Source of the DNA: CAJBNH01 sp964447285
GTDB taxonomy: Bacteria > Myxococcota_A > UBA9042
Direction: 5' to 3'
DNA: 64,000 bases
Assembly: GCA_964447285.1 (NCBI GenBank)
Contig: CAYURO010000024.1
Coordinates: 1 to 64,000, forward strand
The notes under the pieces were generated by a model, which did not search any database, had not been told where the DNA came from, and saw nothing but the letters and a program-made list of their open reading frames with translations. The translations under genes were made by a program, and so were the position numbers. Shown here piece after piece: positions 28,629 to 39,946 of this stretch; position 1 is the stretch's first letter; every line of letters begins with the position of its first letter.

Positions 28629-29630
28629 TCAGCCCTGAGCGTCGTTCTTCGCCCCCAACAGCCGCCGCGCCCACTGCACCGCTCGCACCGGGTCGATGCC
28701 CACGGCCGTTTCGTCTGACAGCACCAACCCCGCATAACCGCGTTGGATCAGGTCGAGGACATGGCAGGCTTCGCTTCGCGTGGGCTCGGCATGGTGCGTC
28801 AGATGCTCCAACACCTGGCCGGCCATCACCAATGGTACCGCCAGTGTCTCGGGCTTCAACCCCGCGACCCAGCGCGCCATTTTCCCCAGACCCAGCTGCA
28901 CGCCCAGATCGCCGCGGCACACCCACAGCACGTCGACGGCGCGGGCCACGTCGTCCAGCCGCTCGATCGCCTCACGTCGCTCGATCTTGCCGATCAGCCG
29001 CGTTCCCGTCGGCACCCTTCGTCGCAGCCAGTCCGCCTCGGCCCCCGTCGCCAGAAACGACAGCGCAAAGTCCACTGGTCCGGCCCGCAGCGCCGCCTGC
29101 ACACGCTCGGCATCGGCCGGTGTCAGGTCGTCCAGCAGGACGGGGTGGTCGGTCAGGTTGACGCCCTTGCGCGGCCGCACGTCTCCCGGGGTCTCGACCA
29201 GCGCCTCGGCCCCCTCAGGGCTTGCATCCAGCACCCGCAGCACGACACGGCCATCGTCCAACTGCAGCTGATGGCCCGGCCGTAAGGCCCGGAACAGCTC
29301 TGCGTGGGGCACGTGCAGGGCGAGCGAGTCGTCGGCACTCAACGAAAGTCGAATCCGCTCACCCGTTTGCAGTGTCCGCAGGGCGACGTGCTCTCCCAGC
29401 CGCATCTTGCCGCCCTGCAGATCGACGACCACGGGCGCATCGGGACACGTCGCCCGCACCAAGGCGATGGCGTCGTGCAGCTGCGTGGGCGACAGGTGCG
29501 AGGCGTTGAGGCGGAATCCAGTCGCCCCCGCCAAGGCCAGCTGGGGCGCGAGGTGCAGCGAGGCGGGGCCCAGCGTGGCGACCAGCTGCGGGCCTTGGGG
29601 CGCGGAGGCCGAGAACGGCAAGAAGCCCAT
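28629..29630 (-). CDS. Pyruvate kinase-like protein lacking the C-terminal domain
   Basis: 333 aa against about 470 for standard pyruvate kinase. The A barrel with inserted B domain is recognisable in order: ATLGPAS, GFRLNASH, DLQGGKMRLG, KGVNLTDHP, LIGKIER, CRGDLGVQL, EPTRSEACHVLD and LVLSDETAVG. The catalytic Lys and metal-binding Glu (KIER) and Asp (RGDLG) are kept, while DLxGPKIR is altered to DLQGGKMR. The protein stops where the regulatory C domain would begin, so it cannot be allosterically controlled in the usual way. The stop is clean and no frameshift is seen downstream. Start ATG at 29630. It lies 32 nt behind dnaB on the same strand. Confidence 0.85.
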   Translation of the reverse strand: MGFLPFSASAPQGPQLVATLGPASLHLAPQLALAGATGFRLNASHLSPTQLHDAIALVRATCPDAPVVVDLQGGKMRLGEHVALRTLQTGERIRLSLSADDSLALHVPHAELFRALRPGHQLQLDDGRVVLRVLDASPEGAEALVETPGDVRPRKGVNLTDHPVLLDDLTPADAERVQAALRAGPVDFALSFLATGAEADWLRRRVPTGTRLIGKIERREAIERLDDVARAVDVLWVCRGDLGVQLGLGKMARWVAGLKPETLAVPLVMAGQVLEHLTHHAEPTRSEACHVLDLIQRGYAGLVLSDETAVGIDPVRAVQWARRLLGAKNDAQG

Positions 29631-29662
29631 GGGTCAAGCCTGCTTGGATGGGGGGATGGAGG

Positions 29663-31375
29663 TCAGCCGTTGCCGTACACGTACCGGTCGTCGACGCGGT
29701 CGTCCAGGTTGCTGAACTTCGTCATCCGGGGCTCGAAGTGCAGCTGAATGGTGTCGGTCGCGCCGGCACGGTGTTTCGCGATGATCAGCTCGGCCACGTG
29801 TTCGGGCGACGCTTCGTTGTACACGTGGTCGCGGTAGATGAACGCGATGATGTCGGCGTCCTGCTCGATGGCGCCCGACTCGCGCAGGTCGGACATCATG
29901 GGGCGCTTGTCGGACCGTCCCTCGACGCCGCGATTCAGCTGCGACAGGGCCAGCACGGTCGTGTTCAGTTCTTTGGCCAACCCCTTGAGCGAACGCGAGA
30001 TCTCGCTGATCTCCTGCTCCCGGCTCTGCTTGGCGCCACCGGTGCCGCGCATCAGCTGCAGGTAGTCGACCACCACAAGTTCCAGCTTGCCGCCCGCCTG
30101 GGACTGCACGCGCCGGGCGCGCGCGCGCACGTCGATTGAGGTCAGCGCCGGCGTGTCGTCGATGAAGACGTTGAGCTGCGACAGCTCGTCGGTCGTGTCG
30201 CGCAGGACCACTTCGTCCTCGGGCGTGATCTCGCCCTTGCGCAGCGCGGTCAGGCCAATGCGCGACCGCGCCGACAGGAAGCGCTGCACCAGCTGCTCGC
30301 GCCCCATCTCCAGCGAGAAGATCAGCACCCCGTGGCGGTCGTGCGGCCCCTGACCGTCGCGCCGTTCGCGCAGGGCGACCTGCAGCGCAAGGTTCAGCGC
30401 CAGCGCGGTCTTGCCCATCGCGGGACGAGCCGCCAGTACCATCAGGTCCGAGGCGTGCAGCCCCAGCAGCAGCTTGTCCAGGTCGCGGAAACCGGTCGGC
30501 ACGCCGATGTTGTCGCCGCCCCGCTGGCGCGCCAGCAGCACGTCGTTGAACACCTGATACGCGACCGGAGCGATGGGCGTGGCGACGTTGGGCACGGACT
30601 CGCGCAGCGCAGCGCCGATCTCGGCCTCGACGATCTGCAGGAAGGCGTCCGGGTCGACATCCTGCCGATACCCCTCCGCCGTGACCTTGTGCGTGGCCTT
30701 GAGGATGTCCCGGACCTTGGCCAACGCCCGAATTCGTCTGGCGAAGTGCTCGACCGATAGGGTGCTGCCCACGTTCTCGGTCAGCTCGAGCAGGTACGGC
30801 AGGCTGACCAGATCGCCCTTGCCCGCCTGCCGCAGCTCGGACAGCACGGTGACGGGGTCCGTGGGTCGGCCAGCCATCGCAAGCTTGAGCGTCGTCTCGC
30901 AGATCGCCTGGTGGCGGGCCTCGTAGTACTCGTTGGCGGAGACATGCGAGTTGGCGTTGATCGCCGCCTGTGGGTCCAGCAGGAAGCACCCGAGGATCGC
31001 GCGCTCGGCCAGCAAGTCCGACGGCGGTACCAGCGTGGCGGAGCTGGCAGCGGGCGCCTGTTGCGACGGCCGGTAGCCTCCGAACGGCGCTCGCGCGGGT
31101 CCCGTCAGCGGCGGCAGCGAATCGGCGGCACGCAGGGGGGGCGCGGTCGGCGTCGGCGCGTGCAAGGGCGCGTCATCGGTGAAGAATCCTTGATCGTGAA
31201 GTCCCGGGTCGTGCACGCCGTCTCCCCAGCCCGGGTCGAAGTCGGGCGCGTGGGGCAGCGGCGGCCGATCGTCAGGCGACGGTTGGGCGCCAGCGTCCAC
31301 GACGGACTTCGGCGTCTCGGGCGCGAAGAACGCGTCGTCGTCGTGGGCAGGGGGGGCTTGCGATTCGTCGTGCAT
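29663..31375 (-). CDS. dnaB: Replicative DNA helicase DnaB
   Basis: 570 aa hexameric 5'-3' helicase of the replication fork. After a Pro/Asp-rich N-terminal extension of about 115 residues that standard DnaB lacks, the N-terminal domain begins at DLLAERAILGCFLLDP. The RecA-like motor has Walker A ARPAMGKTALALN, LIFSLEMG, the Walker B region VVVDYLQLM, LSQLNRGVE, RESGAIEQDAD and AKHRAGAT. All helicase motifs are intact. No intein is present. Start ATG at 31375; the extension is in frame with it and no internal start has a better ribosome site. The extension may recruit a lineage-specific loader. Confidence 0.96.
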   Translation of the reverse strand: MHDESQAPPAHDDDAFFAPETPKSVVDAGAQPSPDDRPPLPHAPDFDPGWGDGVHDPGLHDQGFFTDDAPLHAPTPTAPPLRAADSLPPLTGPARAPFGGYRPSQQAPAASSATLVPPSDLLAERAILGCFLLDPQAAINANSHVSANEYYEARHQAICETTLKLAMAGRPTDPVTVLSELRQAGKGDLVSLPYLLELTENVGSTLSVEHFARRIRALAKVRDILKATHKVTAEGYRQDVDPDAFLQIVEAEIGAALRESVPNVATPIAPVAYQVFNDVLLARQRGGDNIGVPTGFRDLDKLLLGLHASDLMVLAARPAMGKTALALNLALQVALRERRDGQGPHDRHGVLIFSLEMGREQLVQRFLSARSRIGLTALRKGEITPEDEVVLRDTTDELSQLNVFIDDTPALTSIDVRARARRVQSQAGGKLELVVVDYLQLMRGTGGAKQSREQEISEISRSLKGLAKELNTTVLALSQLNRGVEGRSDKRPMMSDLRESGAIEQDADIIAFIYRDHVYNEASPEHVAELIIAKHRAGATDTIQLHFEPRMTKFSNLDDRVDDRYVYGNG

Positions 31376-31589
31376 GAGGCGAGTCTATTCGGGTGTCAAG
31401 GGCGGCCAGTTTCCGGGCCGCGTCGGATCGATGGGGTCGCGCCTCCGCCCGGTGGGCCAGCCCTCTCCATCATCTCCGCGAAAGAACGAGTGAATCTTGG
31501 GGCGAACGTGTTCCCTTGCGGGACGCTCCGGCAACACTCGACGCATCCTCCAACACTGCCGACCCTACGACAAGGGCGGGAGAGCGCGC

Positions 31590-32252
31590 ATGCACAAAGT
31601 GGGCGACGAGATCGACGGGTACTGTCCCCGGTGTCGACTCAATACTTACCAAGTGGTGTCGGCCACGGACGGCCGCGAAGTCTTCTCCGCGACCTGTCGG
31701 ACCTGCCGCAACACGTTTCCCTGGAAGCCCGAGATATCCCCCGAGGAGCAGCGCGCGAAAAACATAAAAAAACTCAGTAAGATGGCGGGCAAGAAGATGG
31801 TGCCGCCGCCCGAAGTTCTGCAGGTTGGCCGGCGCAAGGGCGGTGATCTGGACGCACCCCTGAAAGCACTGGCCGCGCTGAACGGCAAGGATGCCAACGT
31901 GGATTCGCCCGGACGGTCGGCCAAGGCGATGGCAGCGGCCGAAAATGCATTCGGTGCGGCGCCGGAAGTGGAAGCAGAATCCGAAGAGAAGTCAGAGGTT
32001 TCGCGCACGCCGAATCCGACGCCCGTCGGCTCGTCGGCCACGTGGCGGCAATTGACGGCAAGCCTGAGCTGGCGCGACGGCAAGCCCTATCAGGTGACAC
32101 GCACCTACAAGTCCGGCGACGTGGTGCTGCACAAGAGCCACGGTCTGGGCATCGTGCAGTCCGTCGTGCACGACAACGCCTGCACGGTGCTGTTCCGCGA
32201 TCTCGAAGTGGTGCTGCAGATGTCGCTGCCGCTGTCGGCACTCGAGCGGTAG
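31590..32252 (+). CDS. Zinc-ribbon protein of unknown function with a CarD/KOW-like C-terminal segment
   Basis: 220 aa. An N-terminal zinc ribbon uses CPRC and CRTC (residues about 12-42). A Lys-rich linker and an acidic, low-complexity middle follow. The last 65 residues contain FYKSGD-like strands (YKSGDVVLHKSHGLGIV) that resemble the small beta-barrel of CarD/UvrD-C or KOW domains, which bind RNA polymerase or nucleic acid. ATG at 31590 with GGGAGAG about 5 nt upstream; an upstream frame to 31497 lacks a site. Found alone between dnaB and the UDP-sugar dehydrogenase. A role in transcription or RNA binding is inference. Confidence 0.75.
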   Translation: MHKVGDEIDGYCPRCRLNTYQVVSATDGREVFSATCRTCRNTFPWKPEISPEEQRAKNIKKLSKMAGKKMVPPPEVLQVGRRKGGDLDAPLKALAALNGKDANVDSPGRSAKAMAAAENAFGAAPEVEAESEEKSEVSRTPNPTPVGSSATWRQLTASLSWRDGKPYQVTRTYKSGDVVLHKSHGLGIVQSVVHDNACTVLFRDLEVVLQMSLPLSALER

Positions 32253-32267
32253 GTCTCGCTGCGAAGA

Positions 32268-33569
32268 CTAGAGCCGTCCGACGCCCTCGTACGTGAAGCC
32301 GGCGGCACGCATCGCCTGCGGGTCATACACGTTGCGACCGTCGAACAGCACGCGGCAGGTCGTCGCCTGGGCCAGTTCGGCCGGCGTGATCTGAGCGAAT
32401 TCCTTCCATTCTGTTGCCAAAAGGATCGCGTCGACGTTCTGGACGGCCTGGCGCCAGCTGGTCGCGTACGTGACGGAGGTCCCCAGCTCGACCTTGGCGG
32501 TTTCGGTGGCGACCGGGTCGTAGGCCACGATCTTCGCGCCCGCGACGCGCAGCTTCTTGACCACGGTCAGCGACGGCGCCTCGCGCATGTCGTCGGTCTC
32601 GGGCTTGAAGGCGAGGCCAAGCAGGGCGACGGTGCGCTTGCGCAGGTCCAGACCAAAGTGGTCGAACACACGGCGGGCCAGCACGCTCTTCTGTTGGTCG
32701 TTCACCGACTCGACGGCCTGCAGGATCTCCATGGCGTGGCCGTTGCTGCGGCCCGTCGAGACCAGCGCCTTGACGTCCTTGGGGAAGCACGAGCCGCCGT
32801 AGCCGATGCCCGCGTTCAGGAACGCCTTGCCGATGCGCGAGTCGCTGCCGATGCCCCGCTTGACCGCCACGACGTCGGCACCGACCAGCTCGCACAGGTT
32901 TGCGATTTCATTCATGAAGCTGATGCGCGTGGCCAGCATCGCGTTCGATGCGTACTTCGTCATCTCGGACGAGTGGATGTCCATGAAGTGGACTTGCTCG
33001 GGATCCTTGACGAACGGTGCGTGCAGCTCGGCCAGGATGGCGCGGGCTCGCGGGCTGTCGGTGCCGACGATGACGCGGTCGGGGTGCAGGAAGTCGTCGA
33101 CCGCGGCGCCTTCCTTCAGGAATTCCGGGTTCGAGACGACGTCGAACGGCACGTCGGTGGCATCGCGCAGCAGGGCTGCCACCTTGTCGCAGGTGCCGAT
33201 CGGCACGGTCGACTTGACCACGACGACCGTGTACTCGCGCATGTGCTTGGCGATGGTGGTGGCGACGTTGAGCACGTGGGTAAGGTCCGCCGAGCCGTCT
33301 TCCTGGGGCGGGGTGCCGACGGCGATGAACACGACCTGCGCGCCCTGCATCGCCGCGGCCGTGTCCGTCGTGAAGTGCAGGCGGCCGGCGTCGACGTTGG
33401 CGACCACCAAGTCCTGCAGTCCGGGCTCGTAGATCGGGATGATGCCTTGCTTCAGCCGCTCGACCTTGCCGGCGTCGATGTCGACGCAAATGGCGTCGCA
33501 GCCGCCCTGGGCAAAGCAGGTGCCCGCGACGAGGCCGACGTAGCCGGTGCCGATGACCGCGATCTTCAT
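32268..33569 (-). CDS. UDP-glucose 6-dehydrogenase family enzyme
   Basis: 433 aa. Oxidises a nucleotide sugar (UDP-glucose in most relatives) to the uronic acid with two NAD+. The NAD-binding loop GTGYVGLVAGTCFAQGG is at the N-terminus, the KSTVPIGTC segment follows, and the catalytic Cys lies in GYGGSCFPKDVKAL. GLAFKPETDDMREAPS marks the C-terminal UDP-binding domain. Length is typical. ATG at 33569 with AGGAG 6 nt upstream. It precedes no other sugar gene; surface polysaccharide supply is the likely role. GDP-mannose or UDP-ManNAc dehydrogenase are less likely alternatives. Confidence 0.93.
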   Translation of the reverse strand: MKIAVIGTGYVGLVAGTCFAQGGCDAICVDIDAGKVERLKQGIIPIYEPGLQDLVVANVDAGRLHFTTDTAAAMQGAQVVFIAVGTPPQEDGSADLTHVLNVATTIAKHMREYTVVVVKSTVPIGTCDKVAALLRDATDVPFDVVSNPEFLKEGAAVDDFLHPDRVIVGTDSPRARAILAELHAPFVKDPEQVHFMDIHSSEMTKYASNAMLATRISFMNEIANLCELVGADVVAVKRGIGSDSRIGKAFLNAGIGYGGSCFPKDVKALVSTGRSNGHAMEILQAVESVNDQQKSVLARRVFDHFGLDLRKRTVALLGLAFKPETDDMREAPSLTVVKKLRVAGAKIVAYDPVATETAKVELGTSVTYATSWRQAVQNVDAILLATEWKEFAQITPAELAQATTCRVLFDGRNVYDPQAMRAAGFTYEGVGRL

Positions 33570-33692
33570 GTGCGCTCCTGACCGGAAAAGGCGAAGGTGG
33601 AAAACGCCGCTGGGGGGGCGCGGCGGCGCGGAAGTTTAGGCGCAGCTTTCGATCCCGGCAATCCGGTCGCAACAGAGGCATGACGGTGGGCC

Positions 33693-33736
33693 AAAACGGC
33701 GAAAGCCCCCGCCCGGCATCGCGACCGGGCAGGGGC
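33693..33736 (-). terminator. Rho-independent terminator of gltA
   Basis: A 12-bp GC-rich stem with one mismatch (arms 33705-33716 and 33725-33736, 8-base loop) is followed on the minus strand by TTTCGCCGTTTT. It lies 22 bases after the gltA stop codon. Confidence 0.8.
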
Positions 33737-33758
33737 CTCGCTTCAAGGTCTCAAGCGC

Positions 33759-35042
33759 CTACCGCTTGTCGGCGGGAACCCAGTTGCGCTCGGTCGCGCC
33801 GGTGTAGATCTGGCGCGGGCGGCCGATGCGGGACTTCTGGCCGTTCATCTCCTTCCAGTGCGCCATCCAGCCCGGCAGGCGGCCCAGGGCGAACAGGACG
33901 GTGAACATCGAGACCGGGAAGCCGAGCGCCCGGTAGATGATGCCGCTGTAGAAGTCGACGTTGGGGTACAGTTTGCGCTCGATGAAGTACGGGTCGCTGA
34001 GCGCGGCCTGCTCGAGCTGGCGGGCGATGTCCAGCAGCGGGTCGTTGATGTTGAGCTTGTTCAGCACCAAGTCGGCCTGCTTCTTGATGATCGTCGCGCG
34101 CGGGTCGAAGTTCTTGTACACGCGGTGACCGAAGCCCATCAGACGGAACGTCGAGTTCTTGTCCTTGGCGTACCCGACGAACTTCTGCACGTCGCCGCCG
34201 TTCTGGTGGATCTCCTCAAGCATCTCGAGCACCGCCTGGTTGGCGCCGCCGTGCAGCGGGCCCCACAGGGCGCAGATGCCGGCCGAGATCGACGCAAACA
34301 GGTTGGCCTGGCTCGAGCCGACCATGCGCACGGTCGAGGTCGAGCAATTCTGCTCGTGGTCGGCGTGCAGAATGAACAGCAGGTCCAGTGCGCGCGCGAC
34401 CTCAGGGTCCAGCTTGTACTGCTCGGTCGGGAACCCAAACATCATGCGCATGAAGTTCGAGGTGTAGTCGAGCGAGTTGTCCGGGTAGATCATGGGCAGG
34501 CCCATCGACTGCCGGTACGCGAAGGCGGCGATGGTGGGCAGCTTGGCGATCAGACGAATCATGTCGAGATCGATGCCCTTCATGACCATCTGCTTGGGCT
34601 GCTTGTCGTAGTAGCTGGACAGACCCAGCACGACCGACGAGAGAATCGCCATCGGGTGCGCGTCCTTGGGGAACGCGGCGAACATGCGCTTCATGTCCTC
34701 GTGGATCAGCGTGTGGTGCTTGATGTGGTGCTCGAACTCGGCGAGCTCTGCAGCGGTGGGCAGCTCGCCGTTCAGCAGCAGCCACGCGACTTCGAGGAAG
34801 CTGGCGTTGGCCGACAGCTGCTCGATCGGGTAGCCGCGATAGCGCAGGATGCCGCGCTCGCCGTCCAGGAACGTGATGGCGCTCTCGCACGCACCCGTGT
34901 TGCCGAAGCCTTGGTCCAGCGTGATGGCGCCGGTCTTGTCGCGCAGGGTGGCGATGTCGATGCCGATTTCCTGCTCGGTGCCGATGATGACGGGACAGTC
35001 TGCGGTCTTGTCGCCGACCTTGATCTGAATGCTCTGCGTCAT
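33759..35042 (-). CDS. gltA: Citrate synthase, type II hexameric form
   Basis: 427 aa. Condenses acetyl-CoA and oxaloacetate at the entry of the TCA cycle. Residues about 10-35 hold the N-terminal beta region of the type II (NADH-sensitive, hexameric) enzymes. The catalytic residues are in place: His in LWGPLHGGANQA, His in GFGHRVYKNFDPR and the Asp in YPNVDFYSG. ATG at 35042, with only a G-run 6 nt upstream. A short perfect inverted repeat (ATCCTT-t-AAGGAT, 35055-35067) sits just before it and may affect translation. The gene ends at a strong hairpin terminator and is divergent from gyrA. Confidence 0.97.
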   Translation of the reverse strand: MTQSIQIKVGDKTADCPVIIGTEQEIGIDIATLRDKTGAITLDQGFGNTGACESAITFLDGERGILRYRGYPIEQLSANASFLEVAWLLLNGELPTAAELAEFEHHIKHHTLIHEDMKRMFAAFPKDAHPMAILSSVVLGLSSYYDKQPKQMVMKGIDLDMIRLIAKLPTIAAFAYRQSMGLPMIYPDNSLDYTSNFMRMMFGFPTEQYKLDPEVARALDLLFILHADHEQNCSTSTVRMVGSSQANLFASISAGICALWGPLHGGANQAVLEMLEEIHQNGGDVQKFVGYAKDKNSTFRLMGFGHRVYKNFDPRATIIKKQADLVLNKLNINDPLLDIARQLEQAALSDPYFIERKLYPNVDFYSGIIYRALGFPVSMFTVLFALGRLPGWMAHWKEMNGQKSRIGRPRQIYTGATERNWVPADKR

Positions 35043-35429
35043 GGAAAACCCCCCGATCCTTTAAGGATGAATTGGCCGGCGACCTCTTGCACTGAAGCCG
35101 AACCCCCGACCCCCGCGGCCGAGTATGCCGATTGGATGCAGGTCAGGGAAGACAGATGCGGGCGCCAGGCAAAAGAAACCTTTGCGAATCGGTGACCTCG
35201 ATTTGGACCAATTCGGGTTCATTTGCAATATCATGGTCTTTACAGTAGATGTGGGAGTCCGTTGATGGCCCGCACCGTCGGGTCCGGGGCGATCCCTCCC
35301 GGCGCCGGGGGCGAGCCCCATGCGAGACGGGACCGCGCTTTCTGGGACAGCCCCTACCGATCCGGGGGTCGTTGTTGCTAACCAACTGAAAATACAACGC
35401 ACCTTGGCGACCTTTGCCCTGCCGCCGCG
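35043..35429. other. Divergent regulatory region between gltA and gyrA
   Basis: Contains an A/T-rich patch at about 35195-35256 that is the likely site of the gltA promoter, and a second patch near 35378-35400. I could not assign a -35/-10 pair for gltA with confidence. No gene seen. Confidence 0.45.
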
Positions 35430-35459
35430 TTGACATTCCACCCCTTTCAGACGTATCCT
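35430..35459 (+). promoter_or_regulatory. Candidate sigma70-type promoter of gyrA
   Basis: A perfect -35 TTGACA (35430-35435), an 18-base spacer and TATCCT (35454-35459). The leader before the ATG would be about 165 nt. Confidence 0.6.
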
Positions 35460-35629
35460 CTTCGCCCCTTGCGGCCCCTGCTCCAGCCACGTCCTGGGCG
35501 GGCCGCGCGGGCACCCCCTGGTCGAGCCGTCCGGTCGCGGCCCGGCGTGACGAGCGCCCCCAGCGCCGCATGCGCCCCTGGCTTGCCAGTCCCGACCCAC
35601 GGCACGGATACGCGTTTCTGGAGACACCC

Positions 35630-38287
<2,658 letters not shown>

Positions 38288-38365
38288 CCTTCGGCGGTCG
38301 GACCTCTGTTTTCACGCGAGATTTCCCTTTCCATCGGGGCCAGGCCCCCACCAAGGAGCCTAACC

Positions 38366-39862
38366 ATGGCCCGCCCCCCGCCCCCGTCACGTCCCCAAGG
38401 CTCGTCCCGTCCGCCCCAAGGTCCCCGCAAGCCGGGCGGTTCCGCGCCCCCGCGCGACGGCCAACGTCCGCCCCGCGACGGCCAGCGTCCGTCCGGTCCC
38501 CCGCGCCGCACGGAATACCAGGACCACGCCCGGCCGGATCGGCCGCCGCGCCCCGAGCGCCCGAACATGCAGCGCGACCGCACGGCCGCACCGCTGCCGT
38601 CGCACGTGCCCACGTGGCCGGGGGTCGTCAGTCTGGTGCTGCGTCCCGGTACCGCCACGCCGGTGCTCGCGGGGCATCCCTGGATCTTCTCGGGCGCCAT
38701 CGCACACGTCGTCCCCGCGCCGGGAGAGGGTTCGCCCACGCCCGGCCAGGCCTGCGCCGTGTTCGACCCGCACGCCCGCTTTCTGGGCCACGGCTACTGC
38801 AACCTGAACAGCCAGATCGCCATCCGCGTGGTAGAGGCGGGGTTGGACGGCCTGGAGCCCGAGCGCATTCCGTCGGCACGCGAGCTGCTGCAGGTGCGGT
38901 TGGCACGGGCGGCCAAACTCAGGCGCGACCTGCAGTTGCCTTCGGCCGAGACCGATGCCTTTCGCCTGGTCAACAGCGAGGGCGACCAGCTGCCCGGCCT
39001 GACGATCGACCGCTATGCCGACGGCGCGGTGGTGCAGGCGTCCACGGCGGGCGCGTCGCGTTGGCTGCCCGACGTCGTGGACCTGTTGCGCAAGGAGCAC
39101 GGCTGCGCGTGGGTGCTGACCCGCGTGCCCCAAGACGTCCACCCGGCCGAGGGGCTCGAGGGGGGCAACGCCCAGATGCACGGCGAGGTGCCGGTGCAGG
39201 TGCAGGTGCGCCACAACGGCCTGACGTTGCGCGTCGAGCCCGCGGGCGGCCAGAAGACCGGCATGTACGTCGACCAGCGCGAGAACCACGTGCGGGCGGC
39301 CAAGCTGGCCAAGGGTCGATTCGTGCTCGATACGTTTAGCCACGCGGGCGGGTTTGGTTTGCACGCGGCGCGTGCCGGGGCTGCCAAGGTGGTGTGCGTC
39401 GATGCGTCGCAGCGGGCGGTGGACCTCGCCATGCAGCACGCGGAAGACAACGACCTGCATCTGGAGGCGTTGGCCGCCGATGCGGTGCATATCCTGCGCA
39501 ATTATGCGGACCTGCCGCCTGAAGATCAGACGGGGCGGCCGTCGCTCGTGATCGTCGACCCGCCCAAGCTGGCCAGTCGGGCCGGTGCGCTGGACCAGGC
39601 GCTGAAGAAGTACACGCACATCAATACGTTGGCGATGCAGGCGGTGGCCGAGGACGGGTTCCTGGTCACTTGCTCGTGCTCGGGCCTGGTGGATCGCCAG
39701 GCGTTCCTGCGGATGCTGGGCCAGGCGGCGCACAATGCGGGTCGGTCGGTGCAGTTGTTGGCGCTCGATGGGGCCGGCGCGGACCATCCCGTCGCGCCCG
39801 CGCATCCTGAGGGGCAGTACCTCAAGGTTGCCTTCTGTCGCGTGACCGGCCGGGGCGCCTAG
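38366..39862 (+). CDS. rlmI: Class I SAM-dependent rRNA methyltransferase (RlmI-like) with Pro/Arg-rich N-terminus
   Basis: 498 aa. The first 85 residues are Pro/Arg/Gln-rich and disordered (RNA-binding tail likely). A PUA domain follows (VLAGHPWIFSGAI), then an EEHEE region and a Rossmann methyltransferase: DTFSHAGGFGLHAA, CVDASQRAV, IVDPPKLA and the catalytic Cys loop TCSCSG. This order matches RlmI, which methylates C5 of C1962 in 23S rRNA. ATG at 38366 with AAGGAG 7 nt upstream. It is 78 nt after gyrA on the same strand. The target base is inferred from the family. Confidence 0.87.
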   Translation: MARPPPPSRPQGSSRPPQGPRKPGGSAPPRDGQRPPRDGQRPSGPPRRTEYQDHARPDRPPRPERPNMQRDRTAAPLPSHVPTWPGVVSLVLRPGTATPVLAGHPWIFSGAIAHVVPAPGEGSPTPGQACAVFDPHARFLGHGYCNLNSQIAIRVVEAGLDGLEPERIPSARELLQVRLARAAKLRRDLQLPSAETDAFRLVNSEGDQLPGLTIDRYADGAVVQASTAGASRWLPDVVDLLRKEHGCAWVLTRVPQDVHPAEGLEGGNAQMHGEVPVQVQVRHNGLTLRVEPAGGQKTGMYVDQRENHVRAAKLAKGRFVLDTFSHAGGFGLHAARAGAAKVVCVDASQRAVDLAMQHAEDNDLHLEALAADAVHILRNYADLPPEDQTGRPSLVIVDPPKLASRAGALDQALKKYTHINTLAMQAVAEDGFLVTCSCSGLVDRQAFLRMLGQAAHNAGRSVQLLALDGAGADHPVAPAHPEGQYLKVAFCRVTGRGA

Positions 39863-39946
39863 AGTCTCCCTTCAGCCTGCGGATCCACGCTGGCCCTACC
39901 CAAAGCGCGTCCCTCCGGGGTACAAGCGGGGTCAGGAGGGGCTTTC

